64,000 bases of DNA from Laccaria trichodermophora (GCA_018417955.1 JACTVC010000002.1:4154001-4218000); one strand, 5' to 3'. Positions 1 through 11,783 are shown, counted from the first letter of the stretch. Notes: generated by a model not told the origin, from the letters alone. Translations and numbers: made by a program.

Positions 1-1040
1 AGGCGAAAGACCGGCGAAGAAACAGAAGATTAAGCGTAATGCTGGCGATGTACCGAAACCTGGCTCTACGCTCAGTGGTGAACATGCAACTAATCTGACG
101 CCGCTTCAAAAAGACATGAAGCGAAGCTTGGGGGGTGCTCGCTTCAGGTGCGAGTTCATTTACTTTGTCGGTCTTACGGCTCTGACCCCTGAGCAGAATG
201 ATAAACGAAGATCTTTATAAGTCGGATAGCCGCACGGCGTATTCTATGATGCAAAAAGATCGAAGTGTATATGAGGATGCAAGTTTACCGACATTAAACC
301 GTCAATCTTTTTGCGAATACTGATTCTTCAGCACAGTATCACGTTGGTTTCCGGCATCAAGTACAATCATGGCCAACCAACCCCGTCGAATACTACGTAA
401 CGATGTTAGCTAGGTATCCGCCCAAGACAGTCATTGCCGACCTAGGATGCGGCGATGCAGCGCTAGCTCGTGCCCTGATTCCGAAAGACTTGTCGGTCTT
501 ATCATTTGACCTGGTTTCTGACGGCGTCTATGTTATCAAGGCCGATACTTGCAGTGAAATTCCCCTCCCTGGGTCCGAAGGATCTATGACGGAGGAGTCA
601 AACGGTGAAGGGCAAGTTGTTGACGTCGTGGTTTGCGCCCTTAGCCTGATGGGCACCAACTGGCCCAACTGTCTTCGAGAGGCGTGGAGAATATTGAAAC
701 CCCTGTAAGTCCACTCCCTTTTTACCAGGGACGCATTCTCACAAGTACTTCAAAAAAAGAGGCGAGCTCAAAATTGCCGAAGTTACTAGTCGGTTCACCG
801 ATGTCGGAGACTTTCAAAGTCTTGTTAGTTCCATCGGCTTCCGATTAAGGTCGAAGGTATGGATATTCCTGAAGCCATCTTCCCGTGAATTTTGACATAC
901 CGTTCCAGAACAATGACAACACACACTTCACCTTATTTGAATTCACAAAATTGCCTCGGAAAGGAAAGGCCGAGAAAGAGTGGACGAAGATTTTATCAAA
1001 AGCAGGAACTCTAAAACCATGTGAGTACAAACGGAGATGA
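1..1040 (+). CDS. RRP8: Rrp8-like 25S rRNA adenine methyltransferase (3' part)
   Basis: The gene enters from the left window edge, so its N-terminus is missing. The first exon is open from base 2 and contains LTPLQKDMKRSLGGARFR, the conserved start of the Rrp8 catalytic region. Later exons carry YHVGFRHQVQSWP, the SAM-binding motif ADLGCGDAALA (about 420-480), a KPLGELKIAEVTSRF segment and the C-terminal CEYKRR before the stop at 1038-1040. Rrp8 is a nucleolar SAM-dependent enzyme that makes m1A in large-subunit rRNA. I place introns at about 148-196, 279-336, 705-759 and 857-907. The second begins with GC (GAT|GCAAGT) rather than GT, and this choice joins YED to YHVGF in frame. Identification rests on the linear order of family motifs and is strong; exact exon edges are by eye. 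Confidence 0.88.
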
Positions 1041-1301
1041 GTAGTTACTGAATTGGTGATCATTCAATTCGCATCCTATCTATCTCCTATGCCACAATCT
1101 TTACAACGAGCACCATTCGCTTTGATCAGAGCACCCTTTTTGGTCATCTCTCTGTCAGTGCTAGCATACTTACTCCTCAACGAACTCACTCAGGTGGTCG
1201 CTGCGACGTTTGAGTTAGGATGATCACGTTACTTGTGCTAATTTGGTCTCCCTGCCGCTAACCAACCCTTCCTTCTGTCGATTGGCCTTATCTCTGAAAC
1301 G

Positions 1302-2370
1302 ATGTCGGAGAACGTCAACCTTCTTTCTCATCCTCTGATCAACGCAGAGCTCTCCAAGTTAAGGCAGGCATCAACATCGTCGAAGGAGTTTCGCGAGGCA
1401 TGGGTTAATCAAAGGACACGATTCTCATCGTCTCATCGGCATCTGGCAGGGTATCCAACACATTAGTGTACTGCTGGGCTATGAAGCCAGTCGAAATCTT
1501 GAAGAGGAGTCTTTCGACGATGCAAGCGCATTTTCGGCCTTGGCCTTGTTTCGTTGATGTTGACCTGAAGTTGATTGCAGAGAACACCTGTTGGCCCCTT
1601 CACGGGGACCAAAATAAAGCCACGGATTGGTTTAACTCCTATCCTGCGAGCGGGTTTGGGGATGACAGACGCTCTGGTCAGTTCTTTGATTCGGTTTACA
1701 TGTTATAATTACTCATCGATATGTAATTTAGCTGACCCTATTTCCGTAAGTTGTCAATGGAGATCGCGCTGTGAGCATCAGGATTGACCTCGTCGACTCA
1801 GAGCCGCACCCGTATACCATCTTGGGCTCTTCCGTGAGAAGGTGACCCTCCAACCAGTCGAATGTGGGCCCAGAGGTTCTTCCTTGTCCGAACGTTTCTC
1901 AGTTGACATGTAGATTATTCCAAGCTTCCCCCTGCACCCGCTCTCGACAAGGTTTTTTTGCTTGACCCTTTGATCGCTACAGGTGGTACAGCATGCGCAG
2001 CACTTGCCATGATTGTAGATTGGGGTATTCCTGGTGAGCCCTCAAACGAAACCATAGTCGTCTCTAAAACGTTACGCCCAAACACAGTCAAGGACATCAA
2101 GTTGCTATGCATATTAGCATCGCAAGATGGCTTGAAGCACGTCCAGGCCGAATATCCTGACCTCGAGGTAATTAGTTGTTGTTTTGATGTTAATGTCAAT
2201 GAACCGATTTTACAGATCTGGGTCGCTGGAGTGGATGAAATTTTGACGTCAGAGGGCATCATTAGCCCTGGTCTTGGCGATACTGTTGAGTCCTATTTAA
2301 TTAAAGTCATTCTATAAGTTTACGTCTTTGCTAGGGTGATCGCCTTTTTAATACGGTTATTGTACGATGA
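1302..2370 (+). CDS. uracil phosphoribosyltransferase, bacterial-type
   Basis: Predicted to convert uracil and PRPP to UMP in pyrimidine salvage. After splicing it reads MSENVNLLSHPLINAELSKL, then FREGIQHISVLLGYEASRNL, TPILRAGLGMTDALLTLFP, AAPVYHLGLFREKVTLQPVE, the PRPP-binding LLDPLIATGGTA, and ISPGLGDTGDRLFNT at the end. It matches the bacterial Upp layout more closely than the yeast Fur1 layout. About eight exons are needed. The second and third are bounded by GC-AG introns (1398-1449 and 1522-1580), and exon 1732-1745 is only 14 nt. The last intron begins at the GTTGAG after GLGDT and restores GDRLFNTVIVR. A GT donor just downstream of the first GC donor would add two residues and cannot be excluded. 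The product is about 215 residues, normal for the family. Confidence 0.85.
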
Positions 2371-2417
2371 AGGGGTGTAACACTGGTGTAGAGAATACTT
2401 GACAAGAGATCCTCTAT

Positions 2418-2473
2418 TGTAATATCATTTCCCAAATGGGGGTAGCTTCTTTGTTTGTAATATGATTTCCCAA
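2418..2473 (+). repeat. 18-bp direct repeat upstream of MET10
   Basis: Two copies of TGTAATATNATTTCCCAA lie at 2418-2435 and 2456-2473 and differ at one base. They sit between the uracil phosphoribosyltransferase stop and the MET10 start, so they may be promoter elements of MET10. No known factor is assigned. Confidence 0.6.
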
Positions 2474-2496
2474 CTTGGAATAGGTTTCCGTTCCGT

Positions 2497-2504
2497 TCAC
2501 GTGA
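2497..2504. promoter_or_regulatory. Cbf1-like TCACGTGA box in the MET10 promoter
   Basis: A perfect palindromic TCACGTGA lies about 150 bp before the MET10 start codon. In yeast, TCACGTG is the binding site of Cbf1 with Met4/Met28 at sulfur-assimilation genes. Its position before a sulfite reductase gene suggests conserved sulfur control. Binding here is inferred. Confidence 0.5.
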
Positions 2505-2651
2505 CAAGAAGACGCGATCGTGAGCACGAATTGCTCAATTTTTGTTTTTCTTGGCTAGAAATGAATTCCGACGGAGATTTTATTTCCGGGTGGGCTTCCG
2601 TTCGTAACTTAGCATCTCTTTGCGTTGACTTTTTTTTCCTTGTCGACAATC

Positions 2652-5600
2652 ATGTCTTTGAATGGCTCTGGCTGGTCGACTCCGATATCCTCAACAACCA
2701 CACTTTCTTCACCACCCTCTCCCTACCCAAAAAAATCAGCAATACCCAAGACCTTGTATGAAAATCATCACATACCGGCCTACCATTTAGTAGAACACAT
2801 TGCGTCTCAGTCCAGGACTTCCTCTGCCGTCTATCTTTATGACGTTGCTGAGCAAGTCGGGTTCGGTACCTTGACCAACAAGTGGTCAAAAGCAGGCAAA
2901 GAGATCGCCACTGTCCTCAAGCTCCAGACAAGGGCCGGCGGAGGACTTGGTTTAATTGGCAGGCTTTCTCAAGGCACTAGCCACGACGTAGGTTCAAATG
3001 CTGTTCTGACTGCATACACCACCCCCGCGGGTCTCGCATCCATGGCCTCCTCTTTCGCCTACCTACCTCCCGCGACCTCCTTCAGCAGGTTGGTCATCCA
3101 GGTTCCCACTGTCACGTCTACAGGAGAGGGACTTGCTTTATCTCCATCTCTCGCTTCCCTCGCGGCTGTATGGCCGATCCTCCCCAATAATGTCGCCATT
3201 CTCTTCTCCGCAACCCCCCAACAAACCCTTGACTTTGCGGCCATATCCTATCAGCTGACGAATTGGCATGCAATTCACCTCTTTGACCACTACAGCAGTT
3301 CCCGCGAAGTCGGTCACTCTCTTACCGCTCCGCCTGATCCGCAAGATCACGGAGACTCTGTCCATGATGTAATGTGCCGCGCGGGATATTCATTTTTTGA
3401 GTACAGTGGCGATAGCCAAGCGGTCACAGTCGTTGTTTTGTTGAATTCTCTATTGGCCTTGAAAATCAAAACATTTGTGACCTCCAGACAAATCAATGGC
3501 CTAGGAGTGGTCATCGTCAACGTGCTTCGACCATGGGACGAAGCGACTCTTCAGTCCATCGTACCATCCAGCGTCAAAGCCGTACACGTTTTGGATGACG
3601 TCCCAAACTCTGTTACCCAAGGGAATTTGTATGTGGACGTGTTCAGCGCCCTATGGGATGGAACGAATAATCGTTCAGTTTATGCCCATCGTGCTACCCC
3701 ATCGCAGCATCAACTTTATCTTGGAAACGACAACTCCTTCCTTCAATTTCTTAATACTTTCGCCCCTACACGCGCAGAAAAGCCTCTCGCAGAACCCTTA
3801 TCCTTAAGGAAGCTCCTTTTCTTCGATACTCCTTACTCTTCGTTGTCACGGATTGCCCATGCCGTCCAGGAGCTGTTCCTCGCAAACAGAGGCATGGTTG
3901 CGCGCCTTCTCACAGACTACGATGCATTTTCAAAATCAGGCGGGGTTGCAGCCCATCGCATCCTTTTGGCATCAGGGAGCAATTTGACCTCCGTACCTCC
4001 CATCGCTATGGCATTACCACTGGACCCATTGAGTAATGGCGAGGCGGACTTTTTGGCTATTTTGGACCAAAGCCTACTCAAGTCGCATTCGTTGCTCCAG
4101 TATGCCAAACCCAATTCCACAATCCTCGTGGACACATCTTGGACAAATGTAGAGTTTTCCCATAACCTTCCTGCAGATCAAATCAAATTAATCGTAGAGC
4201 GAAATTTGACTGTGTTCGCCATCGACTCGAGTCACCTTGCTGCAAACCTAGCTGGAGCACCTGGACCAGTCCGTGACGCCGTTCAAAACCTCATCGTTCA
4301 CCTTGCATTTCTTCGGCTGTATCTTGGCCCAGGGGCGGAAGAGGCAGCCGTCCTTAAAGTGGCCCAGAATGAGTATGGCGAGGTCGTTCAGGGCTTTTCA
4401 CTCTTGAAAATCAACGCCCATGCATGGTCAGGCTTACGGATTGTGGAAATAGAAACGTCATTCCTACCCGTTTCATCGGATGCAAGTCCTTTGTTGAGGA
4501 ACTTTGAATCTAATTCCATCACAGTCGACCAGAACGTTGAAGGCGTCATTCAAACCGGTCGAATTGGCTCATGGCACGACGCGGCGAAACATTTCTTATT
4601 CTCAGCAACATTTTCGCCCTCTGCTCAACCATTAAAAGCATTGCGCCCAGAAATTCCGGATCATACGTATCTCGTTACGTGTACAGTGAATAAGCGCCTC
4701 ACTCCTTTGGAATACGATCGCAACGTATTCCACCTCGAATTTGATACTGCGGGTACTGGGTTGAAGTATTCCATTGGTGAAGCACTGGGAATTCATGGCT
4801 GGAATGACGAGGCGGAGGTTTTGGACTTCTGCGCGTGGTATGGCGTGGATCACAATAGACTTATTACCATTCCTGTTGTCGGCGAGGAGCAGAAGATGCA
4901 CACACGGACTGTTCTTCAGGCCCTTCAGCAGCAAGTCGACTTATTTGGCCGCCCTCCGAAGTCTTTCTATTCGGATCTTGCAGAATATGCGACCTCCAGC
5001 GTAGACAGGCACGCGCTTCTATTCATTGGGTCACCAGATGGCTCCTCGACGTTCAAGAAAATGTCGGAAAAGGATACTCTCACCTTCGCGGACGTGCTGA
5101 AGAAGTATCCCAGCGCCAAACCTGGCGTTGAAAAGCTTTGTGAACTTATTGGCGATATCAAGCCGAGGCATTACAGTATTGCAAGTGCGCAAAGCGTCGT
5201 TGGCGACAGAGTGGATTTGTTGGTCGTGACTGTTGACTGGAAAGACTCAAATGGTTCAGTGTTCATCCATGTTGCTCTACTCCATTCTGACTTTATTCCA
5301 GGCAAGATAAGGTATGGGCAGTGCACACGATACCTGGCTGGCCTTAGAGTTGGTCAGAAAGTGACTGTCTCGATAAAGCCCAGTGTAATGAAGGTCAGCA
5401 TATCGTCCTCCTTTTCTATGATGAGCCACTGACGCTGCCTTCAGTTGCCTCCCAATCCCAAACAACCCATTATCATGGCTGGGCTCGGGACGGGCGCGGC
5501 GCCCTTCCGTGCATTCCTTCAACACTTGGCGTGGCTTGCCCGCAACGGTGAAGAAATTGGGCCCGTTTACTATTACTTTGGCTCAAGACATCAGGCGTCT

Positions 5601-5980
5601 GAATACCTCTACGGAGAAGAAATTGAAGCCTTTGTTCTTGACGGTGTCATTTCTCGAGTAGGACTTGCGTTCTCCAGAGACAGTGCCAAGAAAGTTTATA
5701 TCCAGCACAAGATGCTCGAGGACTCGGAAGCGCTTGCTCAGATGCTCCATGACGATGAGGGAGTCTTCTATCTGTGCGGCCCTACATGGCCCGTGCCGGA
5801 TGTATATGAGGCACTGGTCAATGCGCTCGTCAAGTACAAAGGTTCGGATTCAGTTAAAGCGGGCGAATACCTGGAGAGTTTGAAGGAAAAGGAGCGATAT
5901 GTTCTCGAGGTATGCAGTCATTACTTGTCCAGACTACATATTGTGCGCTAACATGAACCTCTCTAAAATAGGTATACTAA
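2652..5980 (+). CDS. MET10: sulfite reductase (NADPH) flavoprotein component
   Basis: This subunit carries electrons from NADPH through FAD towards the haemoprotein subunit that reduces sulfite to sulfide in the assimilatory sulfur pathway. The N-terminal half is the pyruvate:ferredoxin-oxidoreductase-like region typical of fungal Met10. The C-terminal part is a ferredoxin-NADP reductase module, with YDRNVFHLEFDTAGTGLKYS, RHYSIASAQSVVGDRVDLLV, then the NADPH-binding IMAGLGTGAAPFRAF, YYFGSRHQASEYLYGEE and FYLCGPTWPVPD, ending RYVLEVY. The start is the ATG at 2652. Three introns are supported: 5254-5301 (48 nt, in frame and without a stop), 5394-5444, and a last one just before the two terminal codons. 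The product is about 1,050 residues, the usual family size. Confidence 0.95.
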
Positions 5981-6146
5981 TTATGGGGATTTGGATATTC
6001 CGGCGGAAACTACTTATATCATGGGGGTATATACCAGCATACATATGTAGCAGGATTGGATGTCATCAGAACGAAGTATCTAAGGAAAATGTCAACATGT
6101 TATCAGATCCAACAGAATCAAAAGTAAGTGTGAACGGAAAGCAATT

Positions 6147-8453
6147 CTATGTGGGTACCGTTCTCTTGAGTAGTAGCACCACATAATAAACAGTCAGGCC
6201 AAGGATAATCAGCCCAACGACTGTGATCACCACAGCCATCGCTATTAGTCCGCCCTTGCTGAGATGCGGGCCTTGGCACCCTTGGGAGAAGACAGGATCG
6301 CATGGGAAGCCTTGTGGTTTGACTTTGTCGTAAGCCCCAGCTTTCAGCGAGGTGTAGTAAGGGTCGTTTGTGTCCGCCAACACGTGCATTGCTGCGAGGG
6401 TAAGCATGGGCGCGTTGTAGTCAAGCGCAACCTATATATCAAGTGCCGGGTTCAATATTTTGGACAACGGGTAAAAAGTGAATTTATACCTCTGTCTGTG
6501 GCCAGTCACTTCGAATGTCAAAAAATCTGCCGCGTTCGTCCGGCCCGCCGATAACAGCACCATAGAGCACATATGCCTCTTGCGCTGGACTAGTATCAAT
6601 TTGGCTGATATCTTGGCCGCCACTAGCCATCGCGGAGTGAGGATTCAAGGGCGAGTTTGGATTGACCCCCACAATGTATGGAACTGGGAGTGTTAATCAG
6701 TGGCCAGCACCTTGATTGGCATTCCAGCGATGACTATGCACCAACCTGACATAGAATTCTTTCCTAGTGCATATGCTACTTGCCGGTTTGCGAAATCCTT
6801 CCTCATATTAAGAGATCAATTATGGCAATCAAAAAAAAATTATAACTACCAAGTAGGCAGCTTTCTTTGCTGCAGACGAGGCTAAGGGTGAGAATCGGTG
6901 CAATAACATGGCAGTGTTGAGAGCGGGATTCAGACTGGCCAGATTAGAGTCTCCTTGAAAGAACAGAAGTCCATCTTGGAATCATTTTGAGCCGCTTTTT
7001 GCTTGAAAACTAAACAAATAAAATCTCACACCTTTGGTCAAACTTCCCGGACCTTGATTATTGACAATCGAGTCGAAGTAATTCTCCGCGACGGCCTGCC
7101 ACGCTGAGAAGTTCCCGCTCGAAGCCGAAAATGACTGCGCAATCTGAGAGAACAATACAGCCAATCCAGGCGTTTTCGAATCCCAATTGAAAACTCGGTT
7201 CGCATCTCCGAGTTTGTATTTCGAATAATAAGCTTCAGCTTCCTGATACAAAGAAGCAGAACCCGTTGCCCATGACAGGAAAAGAGCCGCGATTGCAAGT
7301 TCATCTCCGTAGCCCGATGACTGATAAGCAGCCGCAACCTGTGGTACAGATGTTTGGTAGGTTTTGCGCCCACCAGTCGCGTTGGCGGCAAATGCATAGA
7401 GTTGCTGTGCGTGCGTGAGAAGCGTACTGGAGTATGAGTCATTTCTAAGCTTTGCTGGAGCGGAAAATGTGCCGTTATCAAGTGCACGACTGGCATAGAG
7501 ATTTGAGCACGCTGCAAATGCGGCAGCTGCACCAGCAGCTGCGTCTGTGCCTGGCTGAGAGTCGTTGATTTTATAAACTGGTCGAGGCGAAGGGATGCTT
7601 CGATCTCCCCCCCAGTATGTCCCATCAGCGGTGTCCTCTGGCCAAAATAGTAAGGAAAAAGTATGCTTTATATCCAGAGTAACCCACTTGATGCAACCAA
7701 AACGTAAAGCGTCGTGTCGTTGGGGTGAGCCTATGCACATCGTAACATTGGAGAGATACACTGCTTACTATTCACAACATACCTTTATCAGCCAATCAAG
7801 GCCCCAGCGTAACATATCATCAAGATAGGCAGTTTGGTTTGCCAGATCATATCCTGTTAAGAGTGGATGAGAATAGGGTTTTAACTCGTTGCAGAACATT
7901 CGCCTTTTCCAAAGTCGTTAGCACCCCAGCATATCGACATCAAAGTAAAGCTCTGTGAGGAACTCAGTTCTCATTCGTCACGCATTAACTGTCGAAAAGT
8001 TGACCAAAGGAAATGTGTCTTTGGAATAATCTGAAAGGGTCGGGTCAGCTACGTCTTCTCTCGAGGAATAACGTAGCACTGGCCTCCAGCATCGTAATAT
8101 CCGCCTGAATGCTTTGAGTCAGCGAGCTTGTTTTGGATACTGGGGTGTTATATACCGGAAAGGTCTATATGTGCATCTATCCCGTCGTCAAGTGCACTGC
8201 TATTTCTCCATGACACTCGATTTGAAGATGGGAGTTCACCACTCCGCTGTGCTTCGTAAAAGTAAAGAAGATTCCCGAGTAGTGTTGTCCATTGTTGATT
8301 CGGGTAACCGCCAGACGAAGGTTGGGCGCCGGATGAACTGTTTGGTGGCAAGAAGGGTGGGTTGGGGAGAGAAAGTTGGGCGAGAACAGATGTGCACAAA
8401 GTCAGTAGAATAACCAATGGTCGAATCGTCGTATACAAAATCATGAATCGCAT
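6147..8453 (-). CDS. GH9 endo-beta-1,4-glucanase, membrane-anchored
   Basis: A secretory signal ([20 protein letters not shown]) precedes a Pro/Ser-rich linker and a GH9 catalytic domain. The conserved pieces run in order: GGYYDAGDY, with the catalytic aspartates; [63 protein letters not shown]; and [17 protein letters not shown], with the proton-donor Glu. After the catalytic domain a hydrophobic stretch ([20 protein letters not shown]) is followed by a short basic tail, so the enzyme is probably held at the plasma membrane rather than released. The role could be plant cell-wall glucan attack or fungal wall remodelling. There are many short introns; one (8031-8083) uses a GC donor, which is needed to keep YDAGDY intact. 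Confidence 0.9.
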
Positions 8454-8636
8454 CGTAAGCCAAGGACCGCCTCGAGAACGGTGCCGACAAGGGCAGTAAC
8501 AGGCGAAACTGTCAACAGTTCGATCACCACGTGACCGCGCTTTTCGATCCGATTAATGTTAAAGACCCCTGAGTTGGACATTCCACCAAAGATCACCTCA
8601 AGTTAGGCTCAAATCTCCTTCAGTGTGCTCACCCCC

Positions 8637-9983
8637 ATGTCGAAGCCGATCAACACCTGCGTTCTCGGCGTCGGACTCGCAGGCTTAACCTTTCACGTCC
8701 CCTTTATACTCGCCCTTTCTGATATCTTCACTTTGCACTCTGTGCTAGAGCGGAACCCAAGCACGGCAGGAGGCAAAGTAGCTGAACGTTTTGGCGTCTC
8801 CGTCAAAATACACAGATCCCTTGACGAAGTTCTGGCTGATCCAGATGTTGAACTTGTCATTATCGGCACGCCTAATAACACTCATTACGAATTCGCTAAG
8901 GCTGCTCTGAGTGCGGGGAAACACGGTGGGACCTTGCTATAGACGCAGATCACTTTTCTGACTTGGATATAGTTCTCGTTGATAAACCTGTTACAGCAAC
9001 GGTAAGCCAGGCACGAGAACTTGGAAACCTTGCCAAAACAAAAGGCCTTGTCTTGTATGGCTTCCAAAACAGGCGATGGGACTCGGACTTTTTGGCTTTA
9101 AAGCAGCTTCTGTCTTTGCCCGAATCTTCTCCTCAATCACTGGGCACAATCACTGAATTTGAATCGCAGTAAATCCTCTTCTACATATTCAAAATTAACT
9201 TGTACAGCCATTGATCAGAGTTCCATGCAGCTTTGACCGCTATCGAAAGGGCCTGAAGGGTACTTGGAAAGATCAGCCATTGGAAGCTGCAGGTCTTACC
9301 TATGATCTTGGCTCGCATCTTATAGACCAAGCGCTCCAGTTGTTCGGACGACCAGATGCGCTCACTGCGTTTACGCAAAATTTGCGTGGAGTCGGCCATC
9401 CAGAAGTTGATGATTCAGTATGTCATTCGTTACCATCGCTTTCCTACCCGTAAGGAAGAATCACTGAATGCAGTTTGCCATCCATATGCATTATAATCCT
9501 GGACCAACCAAAAGGTACCCAGTAACGGTCATCCTCCGTGCTCATATACTTTCTGTTCGCTCGCCTCAATTGCGATACGTAGTGCGGGGGACGCAGGGAA
9601 CGTACTCGAAGTTTGGCGTTGATTTACAGGAAGACGAGCTCAAAGTCATATCGTCTCCAAGTGCAATCCTCGAGGACCAATATGGCCGGGAACCAGAGTA
9701 TCTGTGGGGAACTATCGAGAAGATGGAGGCCGATGAAATTACAGTCACGAAATCCACGTGAGTTGCTGGACGGTGTAGAGAGTTGAGAGAAACTAAAGAA
9801 CCTTGCAGGTGGCGTTCTTCGGAGGCGGGAGCATACGCTGAACTGTTTCGTAACCTTGGAGCTGCTATTCGGGATGGAGCAGAGCTCGCGGTCAAATGGG
9901 ATGAAGCAACAGCGGTGATTGAGATGATTGAGCTCGCCCAAGAAAGTGCATCGAAAGCTGTAACAGTCAAGGTCCCAAAATAG
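8637..9983 (+). CDS. Gfo/Idh/MocA family NAD(P)-dependent oxidoreductase
   Basis: The N-terminal Rossmann fold shows CVLGVGLAGLTFHVPFI, then ELVIIGTPNNTHYEFAKAAL and VLVDKPVTATVSQAREL, where the Lys of DKP is the usual catalytic or cofactor residue. The C-terminal half has YDLGSHLIDQALQLFGRPD, typical of the substrate-binding domain. Substrates of this family are usually sugars or polyols and cannot be read from the sequence. The ATG at 8637 is used; four short introns are needed to join the parts. The start lies 183 bp from the divergently transcribed GH9 gene, so the two may share a promoter, and a link with sugar metabolism is possible but unproven. Confidence 0.85.
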
Positions 9984-10088
9984 ATGTAATCACATGACCT
10001 CCACGTTCATGATGTCCATGTAAGTATTATGTCACCTTCCAAGTCCTATCACTTCCAAGTTTGTTCAAAGAACTGTCATTTGACTATC

Positions 10089-11783
10089 ATGTCCCTCATC
10101 GAGCTTCGTATAGAGCTACCTGCGTACTCTCGTTCCTTTCCAGTTAAAGTATACAATGCAAGTACAATTCTACAAGTGAAGCAGGAGATATGTCGTGCAT
10201 GTCCAGGCCAACCACGAGTGGAAGGCCAACGACTTATCTGGAGAGGGAGGAATCTGGCTGACCATGAGAGGGTCGAAGATCTTTGGAAGGTATCTTCCAT
10301 CCGACCTCCCCGTCTCCCTTTATATTGATTGACACCGTATCGTACAGTCGGACGCAGAGCCACGCATCATCCATCTTGCTGTCCATCCTTCTGCTTGGTC
10401 GTCAATACCGCCTGAGATACCCAACACACAGACGGCCCAAGGACTCCATTCCGAAACGATACCATCCCGCCAGTCATCTACTCTGCGCACCGTATTTCCC
10501 CCGATGGAACCCTCCTTAGCTCCCACTCAAACTATTCATCGCCCATTGGGTTTCGTTTTGTTGAAGCACGAGAGCGCCTTGTCGGCGCTAACATCGCCTA
10601 CCATCCCGATATCGACTGGCGCTGAGGACGTCACGTTTCTGCGTTCAGTTGCAATTTCAGCGGTTGAGCAACATGGCTGGATTTGGCCCTCCATATTGGA
10701 TGAAGAATTCCCAGCCGCAACTCCCGGGGGTCTGCAATACGATCGTGTCATCATCGAGTATGTGTCGTCTCTTCCTCACTCTCCACACGTCTCAATTGGC
10801 TTTTGTCTTATAGTGGTCAACCTTATCTTTCACTGCGAAACCCTTCCGAGACGCCGACCGCTTTCCAGGCACATGCGCTCGAGGTTCTCTCTTACACCTT
10901 CACTCTATTATCAATTGCTTCGCCACCTGCCACGGTCATCCCGTCTTCATCAACTCAGCCGGTGACCATTCCGCCCAATGTCAACCAGCTCCTTCAACAA
11001 CTTGGGCTACCTCCCCTTCGCGTTGCTGAGATTCACAACCCTATTCCAAACCAGAACGCTCTACTTCCGGAGCTTCGCGAAATTCCATTACGACCGCTGC
11101 TAGCACCCATGATTATGTTGGTGCTCCGTACACTGTTGCTTCTGTATTTCGTCGCACCAGCCCGAAAACCCATATTCGCGATTCTGATTCTCGCATGGAT
11201 GTTGTACGAGATCTGGCAGCCTATTAGGAATGGTTTTCTTCGTGGCATACGACGTGCCGTGGACAACCGACAACACCAGAACGCTGAACGAGCTGCAAGA
11301 CAAGGGCAACATCTTGCCCAGAATGCTCATCTAGCGCAGCAACCTCCCGCAGACGCTCCTGTAGCAGGGCCCATCGTACCAGGTGGGCCTGGGACTCAAG
11401 CCGGCGTACTTCTTGACACTCTGGCCAACATGAACATAGAGGAAGAACAAAATATTATCAATCAAACTCCCGGTACAGTAACATCACAACCGGGCTTGGG
11501 GCACAAAATCATGTCCTTCTTTGGCTTATTGATTACAACTTTGCACCCAGCTATCTGGAATCGGAGGCGGGTTGCTCTTAGGCGAAGGGAAGGGGTTATC
11601 AGGACGGAAATGAGCATGCGGGAACTTCCAACACCACAGGAAGCTGGGGAGAACGGACCTGCGGCAGATAGGGCAAGTCAGACACAGGAAGGACTTCGGT
11701 CGCAACATGCACGTCAACCTCTGTGGATTCAGCGTTACATGGAACGTGTTGTTGCCGCGGATTGGGTTGACGATTCAGACTGA
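10089..11783 (+). CDS. ubiquitin-like domain membrane protein, Herp/Usa1-like
   Basis: The N-terminus is a ubiquitin-like fold (MSLIELRIELPAYSRSFPVK ... QRLIWRGRNLADHERVEDLW). A proline-rich linker and a DUF-like central part follow. Then comes a hydrophobic hairpin at about 11100-11220 (LRTLLLLYFVAP, FAILILAWMLYEIW) and a second hydrophobic patch, SFFGLLITTLHPAIW, near 11510-11560. The tail is rich in charge and ends WVDDSD. This order of UBL followed by paired membrane segments resembles Herp and Usa1, ER membrane scaffolds of the Hrd1 ER-associated degradation ligase. Similarity outside the UBL is weak, so the ERAD role is inferred. Two introns are clear, at the end of the UBL exon and at about 10757-10812. 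Confidence 0.65.
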
